DNA of 64,000 nucleotides from Melanocharis versteri (taxonomy: Eukaryota > Chordata > Aves > Passeriformes > Melanocharitidae): positions 327,834-391,833 of the forward strand of contig VZTG01007783.1 in assembly GCA_013397845.1 (NCBI GenBank), given 5' to 3'. Below the pieces are notes generated by a model. That model saw only the letters and a list, made by a program, of their open reading frames with translations, was not told the origin of the DNA and made no database searches. Positions 1 to 12,642 of this stretch are shown here, one piece after another (position 1 is the stretch's first letter; each line of letters starts with the position of its first letter). Both the position numbers and the translations under genes were made by a program.

Positions 1-10
1 NNNNNNNNNN
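1..10. other. Assembly gap edge (Ns)
   Basis: Ten undetermined bases open the window. They show that the sequence begins at or just after a scaffold gap. The adjoining tandem-repeat-like DNA may be why the assembly broke here. Confidence 0.97.
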
Positions 11-27
11 CGCAGCCCACGCTAGCT

Positions 28-370
28 CCCCCAGGCAGGGGATGCACACACACACGCGCACACACAACCCACATGAAGTAAGGGCACCCCCTAGGCAGGG
101 GATTCCCCTCTCACGCGCGGGTGAATCCACGTTAACATTCCTATGTATGGGATGCACACACCTCTCAGACCTCCCTACACACCGTCCTCCCAGCCAGGCA
201 ACGTGCAGGCATGCACACAAACACACCACACGTACACACACACTTCCATGTACTGTCCCCTCCCATAGGCAAAGACACACACCACCTTCTCCTGGTCGGT
301 AGTGCATCCACAGCATCCCTTCCCAGTTTTCCATCCCCAGCCCGGGCAGGGCACAGGCACACAGCACACA
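28..370. repeat. Degenerate CA-rich minisatellite, period about 60 bp
   Basis: A core reading roughly CCCAGGCAGGGGATGCACAC recurs with decay near positions 28, 87 and 138, almost exactly 60 bp apart. Looser versions follow near 187, 258 and 336. Between cores lie CA-rich runs such as CACACACACGCGCACACACA. The block is much richer in GC than the following 30 kb. Several short open frames cross it on both strands, but their composition (His/Thr/Pro or Cys/Val) is what a CA/TG repeat gives in any frame. I read it as an old tandem array next to the gap. Confidence 0.6.
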
Positions 371-560
371 ACACAGTACTGTACCCGGCTGATGGCCTGG
401 CCGGCCCAGCCTCGCTATTGACACGCTGAGGGCCTGCCGAGGGCTGAACCCCACGGCAGAAATGCAGTGCCTGGCGAGCCAGGACCCTCCATGGGGCAGG
501 GACTAATGCATTATTGTCATCAAGTCTTGGCGAGGTAGCAGGCTGCAATCAAGACTTCAG

Positions 561-3500
561 CTACTCCTGCTGCATCTTGCTGCCTCCCATAGTATTTTAT
601 AGCTCTTTATTGTTTTTCCTTGATCATTCCTGATAATGGGAGGAAGTCTCTTTCCCTCATTCACTAATGCCTCACTATATTTCGGGTATCAGATTAGAAA
701 GCTACTCTCCTTTCCAAGCTCTTCTCTGTTTCTCAGGTTTCATAACAGTTCATCTGTAGCTTTGCCCTCTGCATTGTGTTGCTCAGGCTTCATCTCGTAT
801 TATAGCTCTGAGATTCAGCCTTCACTGTTGCACATTTTGCTGCTGGGATGAAGGCTTTCCAACAAAACTTTTATCAGCTTCCTTTTTTTTTTTATTTTGT
901 TCAAAGACCTCCTAATTCTTTTGAAAGCTATCCAAGAAAGAGATTAGGCAGTATTTGCCACCATGATTTCAATTACAACTCACCAAAAAATAGGTTAAAC
1001 TTAGAATGCTCATTTACTGTGTTAATTTCCCCCCTTTTTATGTACTTCCTTGCCCACTGCCTTAGGGACATATAAATGTATGATTTTTTTAAAAAGTTTG
1101 CCCACCTTCTCCCTGCAGTTTTCTGAATGGCAGCCACAGCAGTAGTCCTGGTCAGTGCTGAGTTCAAGGCTAGTTTTCTATGGAAATCTCTGGCAGAATG
1201 TACTTTGTCTGAAACCTGGACGTCTGTGGCATAGACATCCGTGCCCATGCTGCTCAGCTTAGTCTTACCCTTATGGTCAGTCAGGGAAATTCTCTTCCAT
1301 ATCTTACATGTGACAAACAAAGCTCCATAGCAACCCATTCCTCTCCTCAGCTACTCCCCAACTGAAATGTTGGTATCTATGTATTTTTTATGTTCCACCC
1401 CTTGTGTGTACATGTGTCTACGTGTCTCATTACTAATTTTTGAATGCACTGATCAGTTTCAGCCAAGCGAAACTCTCAAAGACAATTAAATTCGAACAGG
1501 TTTAAGAAAAAGAAGGCAGGTGGATGAAGAAGCTAACTACATATTGCTTTGTGCTCAGAGCATGGCAAAGGTGACATTAGAAGTTCATGTGTTGTTACTT
1601 ACCTCAAAATCTGCATGTACATGTGACATCAGTGAGAAGACTGGAGCTTTGGTCTTCTTAGCCACTGTAGTGCAGTAAAACCCACGAGACAAAGCTGTAG
1701 GAAACTGGAGTTCATTCCTTCAGATTCTCATTAAATAATAGGTTCTGAGGAGTTCCAGTTCTCCTCTACTGCTTTTCGTGATGCAGTGAGTGGTTTTGAA
1801 GCAGACTGTGTTTTCTTGAGATCTTATTATTTGATTTTTCATTTTTGATAAAGGAAGACTGTCTTATCTCCCTCTCATACACACACCCCCAGACACAAAT
1901 AAGTCTTGCTTATTGGGAAAACTGGCAGAAAGTGCAGTTGATAGGTGAGTTCCTGCAGTTTTTCAGCTACACTGGTATGCATGCTGTGCAGACACTGCTC
2001 CAGAATAAGCAATTGATCCACTTTCAGAAAGGAGAAGTTATTCTGGAATAAAAATACTCTTTATTTTGCTAGTAAGTCCACAGTAAAAGTAACTTTATTC
2101 TGGGAAATTATTTTTGTACATAGAGGTACATTATCCTGCCTAGATACATGTTTAGATCACTGCGTCTTTGTTTTCAATTTTCCTTTATAAACAAATGCTA
2201 ACGGTTCTTGGCTCACTCCTTTTCTAGGCTTGGGGCTTTTATGTTTATGAACACTCATCTTCTGCTCTTACACTGGCATGTTTGGATATTGAAGGGAGGC
2301 CTTTATAGGTTCTCTAGTTACCAGAAATAAAATGCAAAATGTATGGCCATGCTGATGAACAGCGTCTTTCAGACCATGTGGGAAAGATTTCCTTTAGAGG
2401 AGTTTAGTCTCTGTTGGTCAGATAAGGGGGAGAGAGAAACAGTTTGAGTGAAAGAGAAATCTCTTTTCTACCAGGATTTCTGCTGCAGGATTTTTCCCCC
2501 TCATTACAGTGATGTTCTTTGGAGTACCTTTCATCCATCAAGATCATCCTCATAAACATCCTGGGCCTCTTCCTTATCACTTAATACCTGATTTGCATCG
2601 ATGAGACTGCTAGGTCTCTGTGAGGCAGTGCTTCCCCAACACCTCCCTGCAGTGAGAGGAGAAGCTGTTTAGAGGAAGGTGTGGATGGAGAAAGATGGGC
2701 AGACATTTGGAAAAGTATAGTTAAATCTTGATATGACCAAGAGAATCATTTGAAATCACAGTCTAACTGTTGCGAGAAATAATTGTCTTCTCCACTGCTG
2801 ACCATCTTGACCATACCAGTGAACTCATGTGAGCCACTCATTTGCTTCCTTTTGAAGGAAGAAGGGTAGGCTTGTGTTTGTCAGGGCCTTGAAGACATGA
2901 CCAGGACTGCTGGCCCTGACCCACTTTCCCTGGAAACTCGCCAATCCCTGTCTATAGTCCAGGACCCCAATTTCATCTCAACACAGGGCTTTCAGTCCCT
3001 GCCTCAGAGACACTTCCCAGTGGAGAAGGGAATTATCTACTTATAGACTGGTTAAATGGCTATTCCTTACTTGTAGAAGCAGATACTGCATTAAGCACCA
3101 GCAAAAGGAGAACTGCTGTAATCAGCATCAAAGTTGGCCTGTCTAAATAAATGGTTGATCATTTTCTTGAGTGTAATCGTCTCAGTTATTGCAATGCCAA
3201 AATGTAATGTCAGATGGTTTTGAAATGTATCATAATTTCCCAACAGCGTGTCTAAAGAATGGCAAAAAAATGTTCTAGAGGAGTGAACTCCATCCCAGTG
3301 CCCTTTGTATCACCCAAGACTTGCAGATAAAAACAGGTCAAACAAAGGCAGCTTCTTGGCCAAGTCCAATATTCTCTTAAAATAAATCACATTGAAAGTA
3401 GCATCTGGCAGTAGCATAACCCACCACAGTTCAGACCAAGTCTGGTCTGGATTAGGATTTTCCTGATTATTGGAATAGCTTTCCAGGCTTCCTATTGAGT

Positions 3501-3989
3501 GGTTTGGGTTTGTTTTGCTTTTTTCTCTCTCTTTTTTCCAAGTTTTGGTTTCCTTTATCATATTTCTCTAACTCAGAATAACACATTTTCTATTCTTGTT
3601 ATCTCAGATTAAGCTCTGACACACATTCTCCAAGTCTTGGGTTCTAGAGGGGCTCCTGGAAGTGTTTTCAGTTCTTCCACAGGATGCAATGGGACAGCAG
3701 TCTCACTAGTGTTTAAAGGCTGTCTTGTGGACACATCTAGGAATGCTATGCTGCTGTGCACAGGGACAATACTGGCAGCTTTTCCCTCTCTAGTGCATTA
3801 AATGGAAACTTACAGAGCTGGGTATCACAAAACCAGCAACTGAGCTGTGCAAGAGCATAGTCAGGAAGGATAGATCATGGGAAATATGTCATTTTCAAAT
3901 AAGCCATAACGTAGATGGGTTTGAGGGCAGTTTTTTGTCTGTTTATAAAAATTGATTCATTGTTCCTTTCTTCTCTGGGTGGATGTTTT
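561..3989. other. Unique AT-rich non-coding DNA, no gene seen
   Basis: I see no repeat family, RNA gene or coding exon. The longest open frame is 121 codons on the minus strand (973-1338). It has no domain I recognise and no convincing splice-site arrangement. Short T-runs occur near 882-892 and 1086-1092. Confidence 0.6.
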
Positions 3990-4065
3990 GGGGTGGGTTT
4001 TTTTTTGTTTGGTTGGTTTTTTTTAAATTTTTTATTTTTGTTTGTTTGTTTGGGTTTTTTTTTTC
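3990..4065 (+). repeat. T/G-rich low-complexity tract with (GTTT)n
   Basis: About 75 bases consist almost only of T with spaced G, including a short run of GTTT units at about 4039-4052. The phenylalanine-rich frame across it and the lysine/asparagine-rich frame opposite are artefacts of composition. Confidence 0.85.
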
Positions 4066-4451
4066 ATTCCAGACAAATCTGCACAAGAAAATAGTAATTG
4101 CTGTCAAAGCTATAATCAGTTGTAAACATGGGAAAACACAAACAGAAACCAAACCTGAACTAAACAAATGCATATCATTATGATTGAAGTTGAATTATTA
4201 GAGTTACAGTCAGAGCTGTACAAACTGGCATTTCAAATTTAGGCGTCTTCTGATATGCAGAAGTCAAATAGATCAGATTTACTGTTTGGGTTTTATGGCG
4301 AGCAAACAGGATGACTTCTGAGTGGCTCCTGGAGATCCACACTGCAACATTTGGGTTCTAGGATGTAGGGCTCTCCTTTGTGTAACATAAGATAGTGATG
4401 ATTTCCACAAAGTCAAAAGTCTTTTTTCAACCTCCTGTAGTAAGCTGTTGC

Positions 4452-4524
4452 AGCTTGCATTTTTGTTTTTTAAAAAAAATCCATATTTCATAATGTATTT
4501 TTCATATTTTTATTTTTTTTTTAT
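4452..4524. repeat. Homopolymer A/T tracts
   Basis: This is a cluster of T-runs and A-runs: T then A8 near 4460-4479, then T-rich sequence to 4524. It is simple low-complexity DNA. Confidence 0.7.
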
Positions 4525-6164
4525 TAGCATGAGCTGAATGTTAGTCCTGTCTGACAATTAAAATGTTATCTGGTGTTATTCACAGACCTTTAAATTGAGA
4601 TCCCTCATTTTGGCCTTGTGCCAGATCACAGTCTGAGAAATAATTAAGGTTTGTTCATTAATGTCAGGGATGGTGCATCCCGGGTATAAACTTGATCTGC
4701 TATTGCTTTCTAGAAGTAGCAGTAGTTTGAACCAAGTTGATGACAACTGAGCAGTCTAATAAAACCCAATCCTGTCACTATGGAGAGCTGGCACTTGCTG
4801 GTTATATTACATAGGGGATGCTTATAGCCAAAGTATATTTAGCATGAGGCTTGTTTAGGTGATCCAATATTGCCTGCTAACTTTGAACTCCAAAAGCTCT
4901 GCAATGAAAAAATATGTTTCCTTAAATACCATCTCTGAGGAGATGGCTTTCGTGCCTTCCTCTGCCACTGCCTCTTCCAGAGTCCCTCACTGCTGTGGTG
5001 CACACCTTCCTCCCCATCCCTGTCGAGACAGAGCCCCACAAGTGGGGTTCTCCATTCCCAGGAGGGCTGTTATGGAAGATGTCCTTTCCAAGCTCCTTGG
5101 AAGGTTTGCAGTACCTGCCTGGGGTTTATGTACCAGGCAGAATTTTTTCTGCCTTTCCCCGGTCTGGTGAAACAGGAGTCAGAATTTTCAGGCTTTATGT
5201 TTTGGATTATTTCTACTCTATGTCAAAAATGATTTAATGATGGATTAATTAAAAGTCATATGTCACAATGGTTTAGGCATAAGCAGAAGGTATTTTCTGC
5301 ACAGGTCACAGCTGAAGGAAAATAGCAAGGACTGGACAAAGAGATGTTTAGCAGCTGCTCAGAATAGCCAGCTAAATACCTCTTTTTATCAGTAAGGGGG
5401 AGTGTAACATCTAGGAGCAGAGGATTTTGCAATGGGAAGATGCCAATTGCAGAGAGAGGAGGATGAGATTGTGACAAGCTGTGAGAGTTATGAAGCTTCT
5501 GGTTATGAGGGCACTGCCCTGCAGCTGAGTAGAAGAGGATAGCAACTCTGGGCAGAGAGATAGGGCCAGACACGTGGGAAGAGAGCTTCCTCTGTATCTT
5601 GATCTCTAACAGGCTCTTGGGGGAGCTACAGGGAGAGGAATTTTCCTGAAAGGCAGTTTGGGGCTTTCCCTGAGCAGGGCAGTTCTGCAGGTACCAGGCA
5701 CTGAGCTGTGCTCAGGCATCCCAGTACTGCTCTGACATTGGGATGGGAACTGGGAAGTAAGCTTCCCAGAGATTAGACTAAAATTGTTGTCAACACATCT
5801 GATAGACTTGTGCTGGAGTTAAATATGATAAATTACATGCGGATAATTTGTTTTAAACTTACTGTATTCACAAGTGAAATACAGGCCTTGGAGCTCTCAT
5901 TCACATCATTATTTTTTAACTTTTTCCTCAGGGGTTAAATCTCAGGACTGGAATGCAGAAAACCTGTAGACATTTCCTCTTTTAATGAAATATCTTGATG
6001 TCACCAGCAAACCCTGACAAAATAATAAGCCCATGTTTCTCCAGCTGTGAATAACCCATTGCATAGAACTGTGTTCTGCTCCTGGCTTGCAGCACAAAAC
6101 AACCAGCAAGCTAAAAAACCCCACAAATTTCTTTCAACTATTTTTCAGGGATTAGGTAAACTTG

Positions 6165-6197
6165 GGGGTTTCTTTGGTTTGGTTTGGTTTTGGTTTC
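6165..6197 (+). repeat. (TTTGG)n-like tract
   Basis: Successive TTTGG units with slight variation are visible, flanked by GGGGG and TTTCTTC. It is a short microsatellite on the plus strand. Confidence 0.8.
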
Positions 6198-7490
6198 TTC
6201 ATATGGAATTATAGACAAATCTGATAGAGTAATAAGTTTGCCTAATTGCTTTTTTTTTCTTTAGCATTCACCCCCCAGAGTTCCCTACAGCCTTTTTATC
6301 TTTTGTAATGTCTGGAAGAGAGTACTGCTGTGATGTGTAAATGGAACATTGAGCCCAAGTGGAACCTCCTTGAAGACAAACAATAACGAAATTGTTGCCA
6401 GGTAATAGTTTCAATTTGTAAACTCTTTTCGGGAATGAACTGTAGTTTTTCTTAAAGCCATCTGAAAAACAGAGTTTTCTGCTTATGAGGACTTGTGCTT
6501 TTTCCAACAGTGAATGGCAGCATCTCAGCTGAAAAAAAAGCAAGTTCCCAGGACAAGCTGCAGATTAATTCAGTGGTGGAGGGTGAGGCCTGCCTGGGAC
6601 ACACTTGCACAGTGAGCCCATATAAGTTTTTTCAGGTTTCAAACCTAAGGTGTATGAGCTCAAAAACTTGGGGAGAGGGTGCTTTCACTGGCTTCCACTT
6701 CACTGCTGCAAAACTGGAGGAAAGCTCTGTCTAGGTGGATGTTTTCCAGGTTTCCAGGGTCTTGCCTCAGGGAAATTTGAACGTAGACCAGTACGTGGGG
6801 ATCAACACAGCGTGGGGGACTCCAAAGAGATACAAAGCAGATTGCTTGTGGCATGGCAAGCCAGGCTCCTGGCAGGTATGATGATCTTTGATGAAGTGGT
6901 CCTTGAAGAGAAACAAGGCTCCTGGTTCCATGGCATCTGCCAGGGAATGGAGTTGGTTTGAAGCTCAGCTCTGGGATGATAGAAGTTCATCAAACCAAAG
7001 GAAATTTAAATAAACATTTTGATACTAACACACTGGTTTTGCTAGAACATTTCAAGAGCTCTATGTTCATAACTAGCTTCAGAAATATCAACCAGTAAGT
7101 GACCAACTTTTTAAAGTAATTTCTCAGGTCATGCACAGTTCCCTATTACACAAGTATGCTCTGCTTCCGATTCTGCATACAGGCTCTGTGGGGTCTGATG
7201 AATACCATGGGGTGTTATTTAAGTCAAGGAAATACAACTTTTTTAAAATTACGTGTCAAATCCTCAGGTTCCCCCAAAGTATATCAAATCGCAATTGGCA
7301 GGTTACACACCATAATGTCTTCTGAAATATTTCATTAGACATTTTTATACCTACTGTAGCCATTTTTTAAATCTCCAGTAGTGTAGGATAAATGCAATGG
7401 CATTATGTTTAAAAAGTCCATCTTGGAGGTGTAAATTTACGTGTTCACATTTTCCTAACTTGGCTAGAACACATTCCTCATTGTTTCCAT

Positions 7491-7547
7491 TAAAACCCAA
7501 AACCCACAAAAACCCACAAAACCAACAAAGCAAGAACCAAACAAAAA
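7491..7547 (+). repeat. A/C-rich low-complexity tract (ACCCACAAA-like)
   Basis: Units such as ACCCACAAAA and ACCAACAAAG repeat imperfectly for nearly 60 bases with almost no T. The tract resembles those at 12551 and 47904. Confidence 0.75.
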
Positions 7548-10500
7548 TCTAAAAATATTATTCTTAATTTGCATATCATGTCTTTTGCAAATCAGTGGAA
7601 GAAAGAATGCAAAAAACACTCCATATATACAAAAGTGAAACACTGTTTTTGAGGAATATGAACTAACGTGGTGATTCAAATGTGGAAGCTGATTAGGACT
7701 GGAAGCAGAGTCATGAAACTTCATATTCTAACTCTAGATTAAACAGATTGGTTTTGAAGTGGCTCTTGTTTTTTGTTTTAGTGACCTTTATTTCTGACTA
7801 CCTTCAATTGTACTTGAAATTTATTCCCACAAGCTCCGTTATTTCACACTCCTGAAATACTCCTTATCTTGCACAGATACACTCAGTATCCTCCATCCAC
7901 TGTGTCCCATTCCCTAGCTGCTAGTGACATATGCTGCGGGTGATTGTGAATTCTATACACTTAAAGGTCAGTGTTTCTATTAAATTAATCAAATAACAAA
8001 AAAGGTGTATTGCAGCCTCAGCAGAGAGACTAATGTGGGTTCCTTTCCTCTCCTGTCACTATTTTTTGTGAAAGTTGATAAGATGTTTTGAAAGAGACCA
8101 ATGGATTTAGAAGTTATGGGAAATAGATTGTGGGTTAAAGATGGACCTGAAAGACCAAGACATAGATTTTTCCCCAGGAAGCCAGGCTGAGCTGTCATAT
8201 GCCAAGCTGAGCAGGCAGAAGTGTTCAGGGGACCCTCTTTCCCGGTGTATCTGAATGCTTGGTTGTACCACTGCAGTGACTTTGAAGCAGGTGAGTAATC
8301 CTACCAAATCTGATTTGAAAAACATTACATTCATTTTGCATGGATGGAGATGTCTGCTGAAGATGCAAGTAACAGGGAATTGTGCCCCATGCTTTGCTTA
8401 TGCACAAACTTGTGTTGTTATTATTAATTTGCTTATTAATTGAATTTACTTGCAAATGACATAGACAGATATCCTGGTTTATGAATTGTTTGCCTGGTGC
8501 ATAGTTCTTGCTTTAAATGTTCATTATTCATATTTGCTATTTGCATAGTGTTCTGGAATCGTGGCACGGCATTGTGGGTCTCATGATATAATCTCACTCC
8601 CCCACTAGGTCATTCTCAAACCTACCAGAGACTCAGTGTCATGGCAACATGACCACTGTGCCATAACACCTTCTTTGCTGTTGTGTGCACTGGTGATGAG
8701 GGCGAGGATCAAGTTCATTAGACTACCAAAGATGCCACACTATTGCTGCCAAAGCCAATTATGAGCCAACAGAGAAATACTATCATGAAGTTAATTGTAT
8801 ATTTGCATTTGATCTGGACTGAGGACCTGAAAAAAAAAGCTATGCTAGTAATTCAGTCCTTCACAACAGAAAAGGCTAAAAGCCTGTGTGTCTATTTGAG
8901 GCAAAAGGTGACCATGGCTGTGGAGAAGGAGGATGGCTTTATCCACCCAGAGAATGTGATGTGGAGGAACAGAAGCAAGCCATGTGGAGGATGTAGCTCT
9001 TTTTTCTCTGCCTCCCCAACATCTTTCTTTCCTGGCTGTTTCAGCTTTCTCTTTTATTTCCTGAAGTCAGATGTTAACATCAGCTGTGTTACATAAAGCA
9101 TGGCTAATCTATCAGAACAAACTCTTGGGCTTGTATCTTTAGTTTTGTGGGCAAGCATGAGATTCTTACAGTAAATGAGGTTTTCTACCTGTACTGCCAA
9201 CTGGATATACATGATCTTCAGCCTGATGGATGCCTGTGAGCCTCCAAGCAAGAAACAGGTCATGAACTTGTGCAATTTAGTTAAGGTGCTCAGAGTGAGC
9301 CCCAGTTTAAATTTTAAAGGAAACATTTCTATCACTTGATGAAGCTCTTACTTAGAGAATTGGACCACTATACAAACTGCCATCATTTAAAACATAACCT
9401 TCCATTCTGTAAACTGAAGATGAACTGAATATTTTTGACAGTTCTGAGATAGGAAAGTACTTTCCTGTCTTTCTTCTCTCATGTGAAAGATTGACTTTCT
9501 ATGAAACAAAGAATAAGCCTGAGCAGACTGACAAGCAGAGCAACAAGATCTAATTCTTTAAGACAAAGGTAATTTTAAAGTACACACTTGTTGAAAATGA
9601 GTGGATTAGAAAAATCAAAATCTACAATACAGGACTTCTGCTTGTATGCCTCAATAAGTACACATTCCTTTTATCCTCTATTTCCTGGTTATTTAATATG
9701 ACTAGGAGCAACATTTGAACCTCTTTATAAGGGGAATGCTTCCCAGAAATTACTTTATCTTTTTCATTTATTACTGTTGGAAATGTCTAATGGTTTTCAC
9801 CACCTGAATATTTTAAGCAGGTTCATTCTGAGTACTGCAGGTCTGCATTATTCTATTTAGCTCCTTTTAGCAGAATGATCCTTTAGTGAGTGAAAGGCAC
9901 TAAGGCAGAAGCGGGTTCCAATTTTAAGAGAAAATCTTGTGGTTTTCATCAGGTAGTGGAAAAAAATATCTGCAACTATGGAAAAAGCTGCGATGTGAGC
10001 TATTAGGTACCAGAGAATTCACCCTAGAGAAGCCCTTATAAATATCCAGAAAAAACTTCTCATGAACATTGAAACTTAGTTTTCATACTAACACTCAGAT
10101 ACAGATCGTTAGGAAATTAAGCTTCACCGGTTCACAGAATTGCTGTTTGCTGTGTTATCTCTAAGTAAAAAATATTCTGCATGACACTCGTGCTGTTCTT
10201 CCAGAAATGCCTCCAGTTGTGTCTAGTAGAACAGTTACATGTCCAGTTTGTCTGATGTGCAGGAATTTGGCATGGAGAGCTACAAGACATCTGGGAGTTG
10301 GATGTTGCAAGGACAGTGTCCAAGATAAGGAGAGAAAGGTGCCTGTAAGTGACAACTGTATGAGCAGGACGAAGCATATAAATGGAGAAAAAATGAATAC
10401 CTTATTAAATGGACTTAAAGTTCATCATCATGATTAATATTTTGAGAGTGCCCAAATAATGATGTATTAAATCAAGAAGATTTTTTGAATATGCTATGTT

Positions 10501-12550
10501 GGCAGGTGTTCATTGGAAGTATCCAATTATTAAGGATGTTAAATTTTCTCAAGATCTTTAAAGATTAATGGTTGCACATATACATCTCTCTCACTACAGA
10601 AAAAAAAAGTCCTTATACTGCAGTAGTAAATATTGTTTTAGTGTGCTCAATTTTTTAGGCTTCTTGAGCTGGCCTAGACTCATTACTGGGCTTCAACATA
10701 TAGAAAAGTGCTATGCTTTTCTATAATTAGGTAAGCAATCCTGCACAAACTGCAGATTACAGATTGCAGATTGCTCCTAGATTATGTGTATTTTGACTCT
10801 TTTGAGCTTCCTTGTTACATTATCAGTCTGATTAACTGTACCAGTACATTGGTTTAATGTGGCATTAAATCAGTGCAAAAATTTGTTAGTTGGGGCCTGA
10901 GCCATTGTCTGTGCTGCGTCTGAGATTCATCATGCTGTGCTACCATCTGTGGACACTTCCAGGGAGAGAAGGCTGTCGTGCTGGCTCTCAGGACACTGTG
11001 ACATGCATTAGACACACCGTTGAAGGACAGAGAACATGTGTGTACCATGATGAGTCACAGCTGTCTGGAAGCTTTTGATAAACCACACAAATGTTCGTAT
11101 GCCTTAGCAACTCTAACTTAGTGGAGTCTGGAAGCGTGGAAGTTTCAGCTCCTAAAATTCAGGCTGGCAGGCTCACACATGGTTTTACTAGAGCTGGGCA
11201 GTGCCTCACTCCTTAGGCATAACTGGGAAGTGAGTTGCATTCAATACATTTACAGTTACATTCATAAATGAGTTATGTTCAATATATTTCGCCAGGTATC
11301 TACACACAAAAACATTAAACTTTTGTGAATATCAGAATAGAAGAAACTGCCCACTTGAAACACATTTTCTGGAATGTTTTTATGATATAGGAAGCAGTTG
11401 AGATATATTAGTACAAATTTATGACATATGATACTGTTTACAATACCTAAAATATTTGGGTATCACAGGACGGAACTGAATCAGGCCTTTGATTCTTCTG
11501 CGTGTTCAGTGAATCTACTTTAAACTGCTGTAGTTTAAAATTCCTTTTGTGTTCAGGAAAGAGATCTGTTAGCACCACTTAGGACATTGGGACTTCTTTT
11601 AAGACCTACATCTTGGTCCCTACTATTGTACTCATTTAGCTGAAGAATGGATAGACAGTATTGGAAAAAAAGGCTCAGTTACAGAGAGTTTAATTTACAG
11701 AATTAATCTTTCTGGTCTGAAAGCAGAATAATTTGATTAATTCCACTATTAATACTGTGCCCTTACATGTACAATTTACATGCAAATATAGGTGCATTCT
11801 GTGAAATGGCAGGTACTGATAAAGATGTCAACTTCAATAGTCAAACAATTTGAGAGTTCAAGGTTGGTAATGAATCATTTCCACCATCGTCCTTCATACC
11901 CACTTGAAAATTATGAGGAAATTATCCTCTCTTTGAAACAAAAAAAGAGTTCACAAAAATAATCCTCCAAGATGACCAAAATTCAAAATTTTCCCTCTGA
12001 TTCTCAGTAAGAAGCATCTCCTCCTATTCACGGGAATCAAACATTTATGTATTGATGGGAAGCATCTTGCTTTTTTGCTTGATTTGGCATGGGAGAATAA
12101 ATTGCTGCTTTACCTAAGGCAGAACCTGCTGCATATCTGCCCTTCTTGGTGTTGTTCTTGTTACATTAAACTCTTGTCTTAATACCTTGGCCACGGTTGC
12201 AGTTGGAAAGCTTAGACTGAGCTTTAAGGTGTTAACCATTTTACTGCAGTTTCATGGGAGCAGTTATACACATTTTCTCTCTCTCTCATTTTAAAGTCCT
12301 GAAATCAGACTGAAGGCAGTCAGATGAATTTACAGAGGCTGGTGTGGTATACATCTATACTCATGGCTCATTTTCTCCTAATTGCGGGAGAAATCCCTTT
12401 TGGGTTTGCTTTATAGGATTCATAATTCTGTCTCAATCTAAGACATAAGTAGATCAAAATGCAAATGTGCTTATTGTGTTTCTCTTGTCACGTCATGGAT
12501 TGGTTGGAATTACTGGTGCATGCCTCCAAATGTTCTGTGTCTTAAAAAGC

Positions 12551-12642
12551 CAACAACAATAACAACAAAAAAACCCCAAAACCCAAACAAACCAAACAAA
12601 AACCAACCAACCAAATTAAAACCACAGGAAAAAACCCCCACA
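12551..12642 (+). repeat. A/C-rich low-complexity tract (AACAA / AACCAAC)
   Basis: Around 90 bases are almost pure A and C, running from CAACAACAATAACAAC into AAACCCAAACAAACC and AACCAACCAACC units. It is a compound microsatellite on the plus strand. Confidence 0.85.

Larger units (their letters stand above)
4525..12550. other. Unique AT-rich non-coding DNA, no gene seen
   Basis: Eight kilobases without a recognisable gene, RNA or transposon. Open frames reach 117 codons (8743-9096, plus strand) and 105 codons (5256-5573, minus strand). None shows a domain, signal peptide or credible exon boundary. The interval 4970-5180 and the interval 6540-6960 are slightly richer in GC. Two low-complexity tracts (6165-6197 and 7491-7547) are listed separately. 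Confidence 0.6.

Noticed and set aside
973..1338. 121-codon minus-strand open frame
   Set aside because: No recognisable domain, no convincing splice sites or promoter, and a length that chance allows in 64 kb read in six frames.
8743..9096. 117-codon plus-strand frame, possible exon
   Set aside because: The translation is unlike any family I know and its end is a composition-driven Phe/Ser-rich segment. No credible exon boundaries.
10207..10437. Cys-rich TCPVCLMC stretch resembling a zinc knuckle
   Set aside because: Only one short Cys cluster in a 76-codon frame, without the spacing of a RING, C2H2 or CCHC module.
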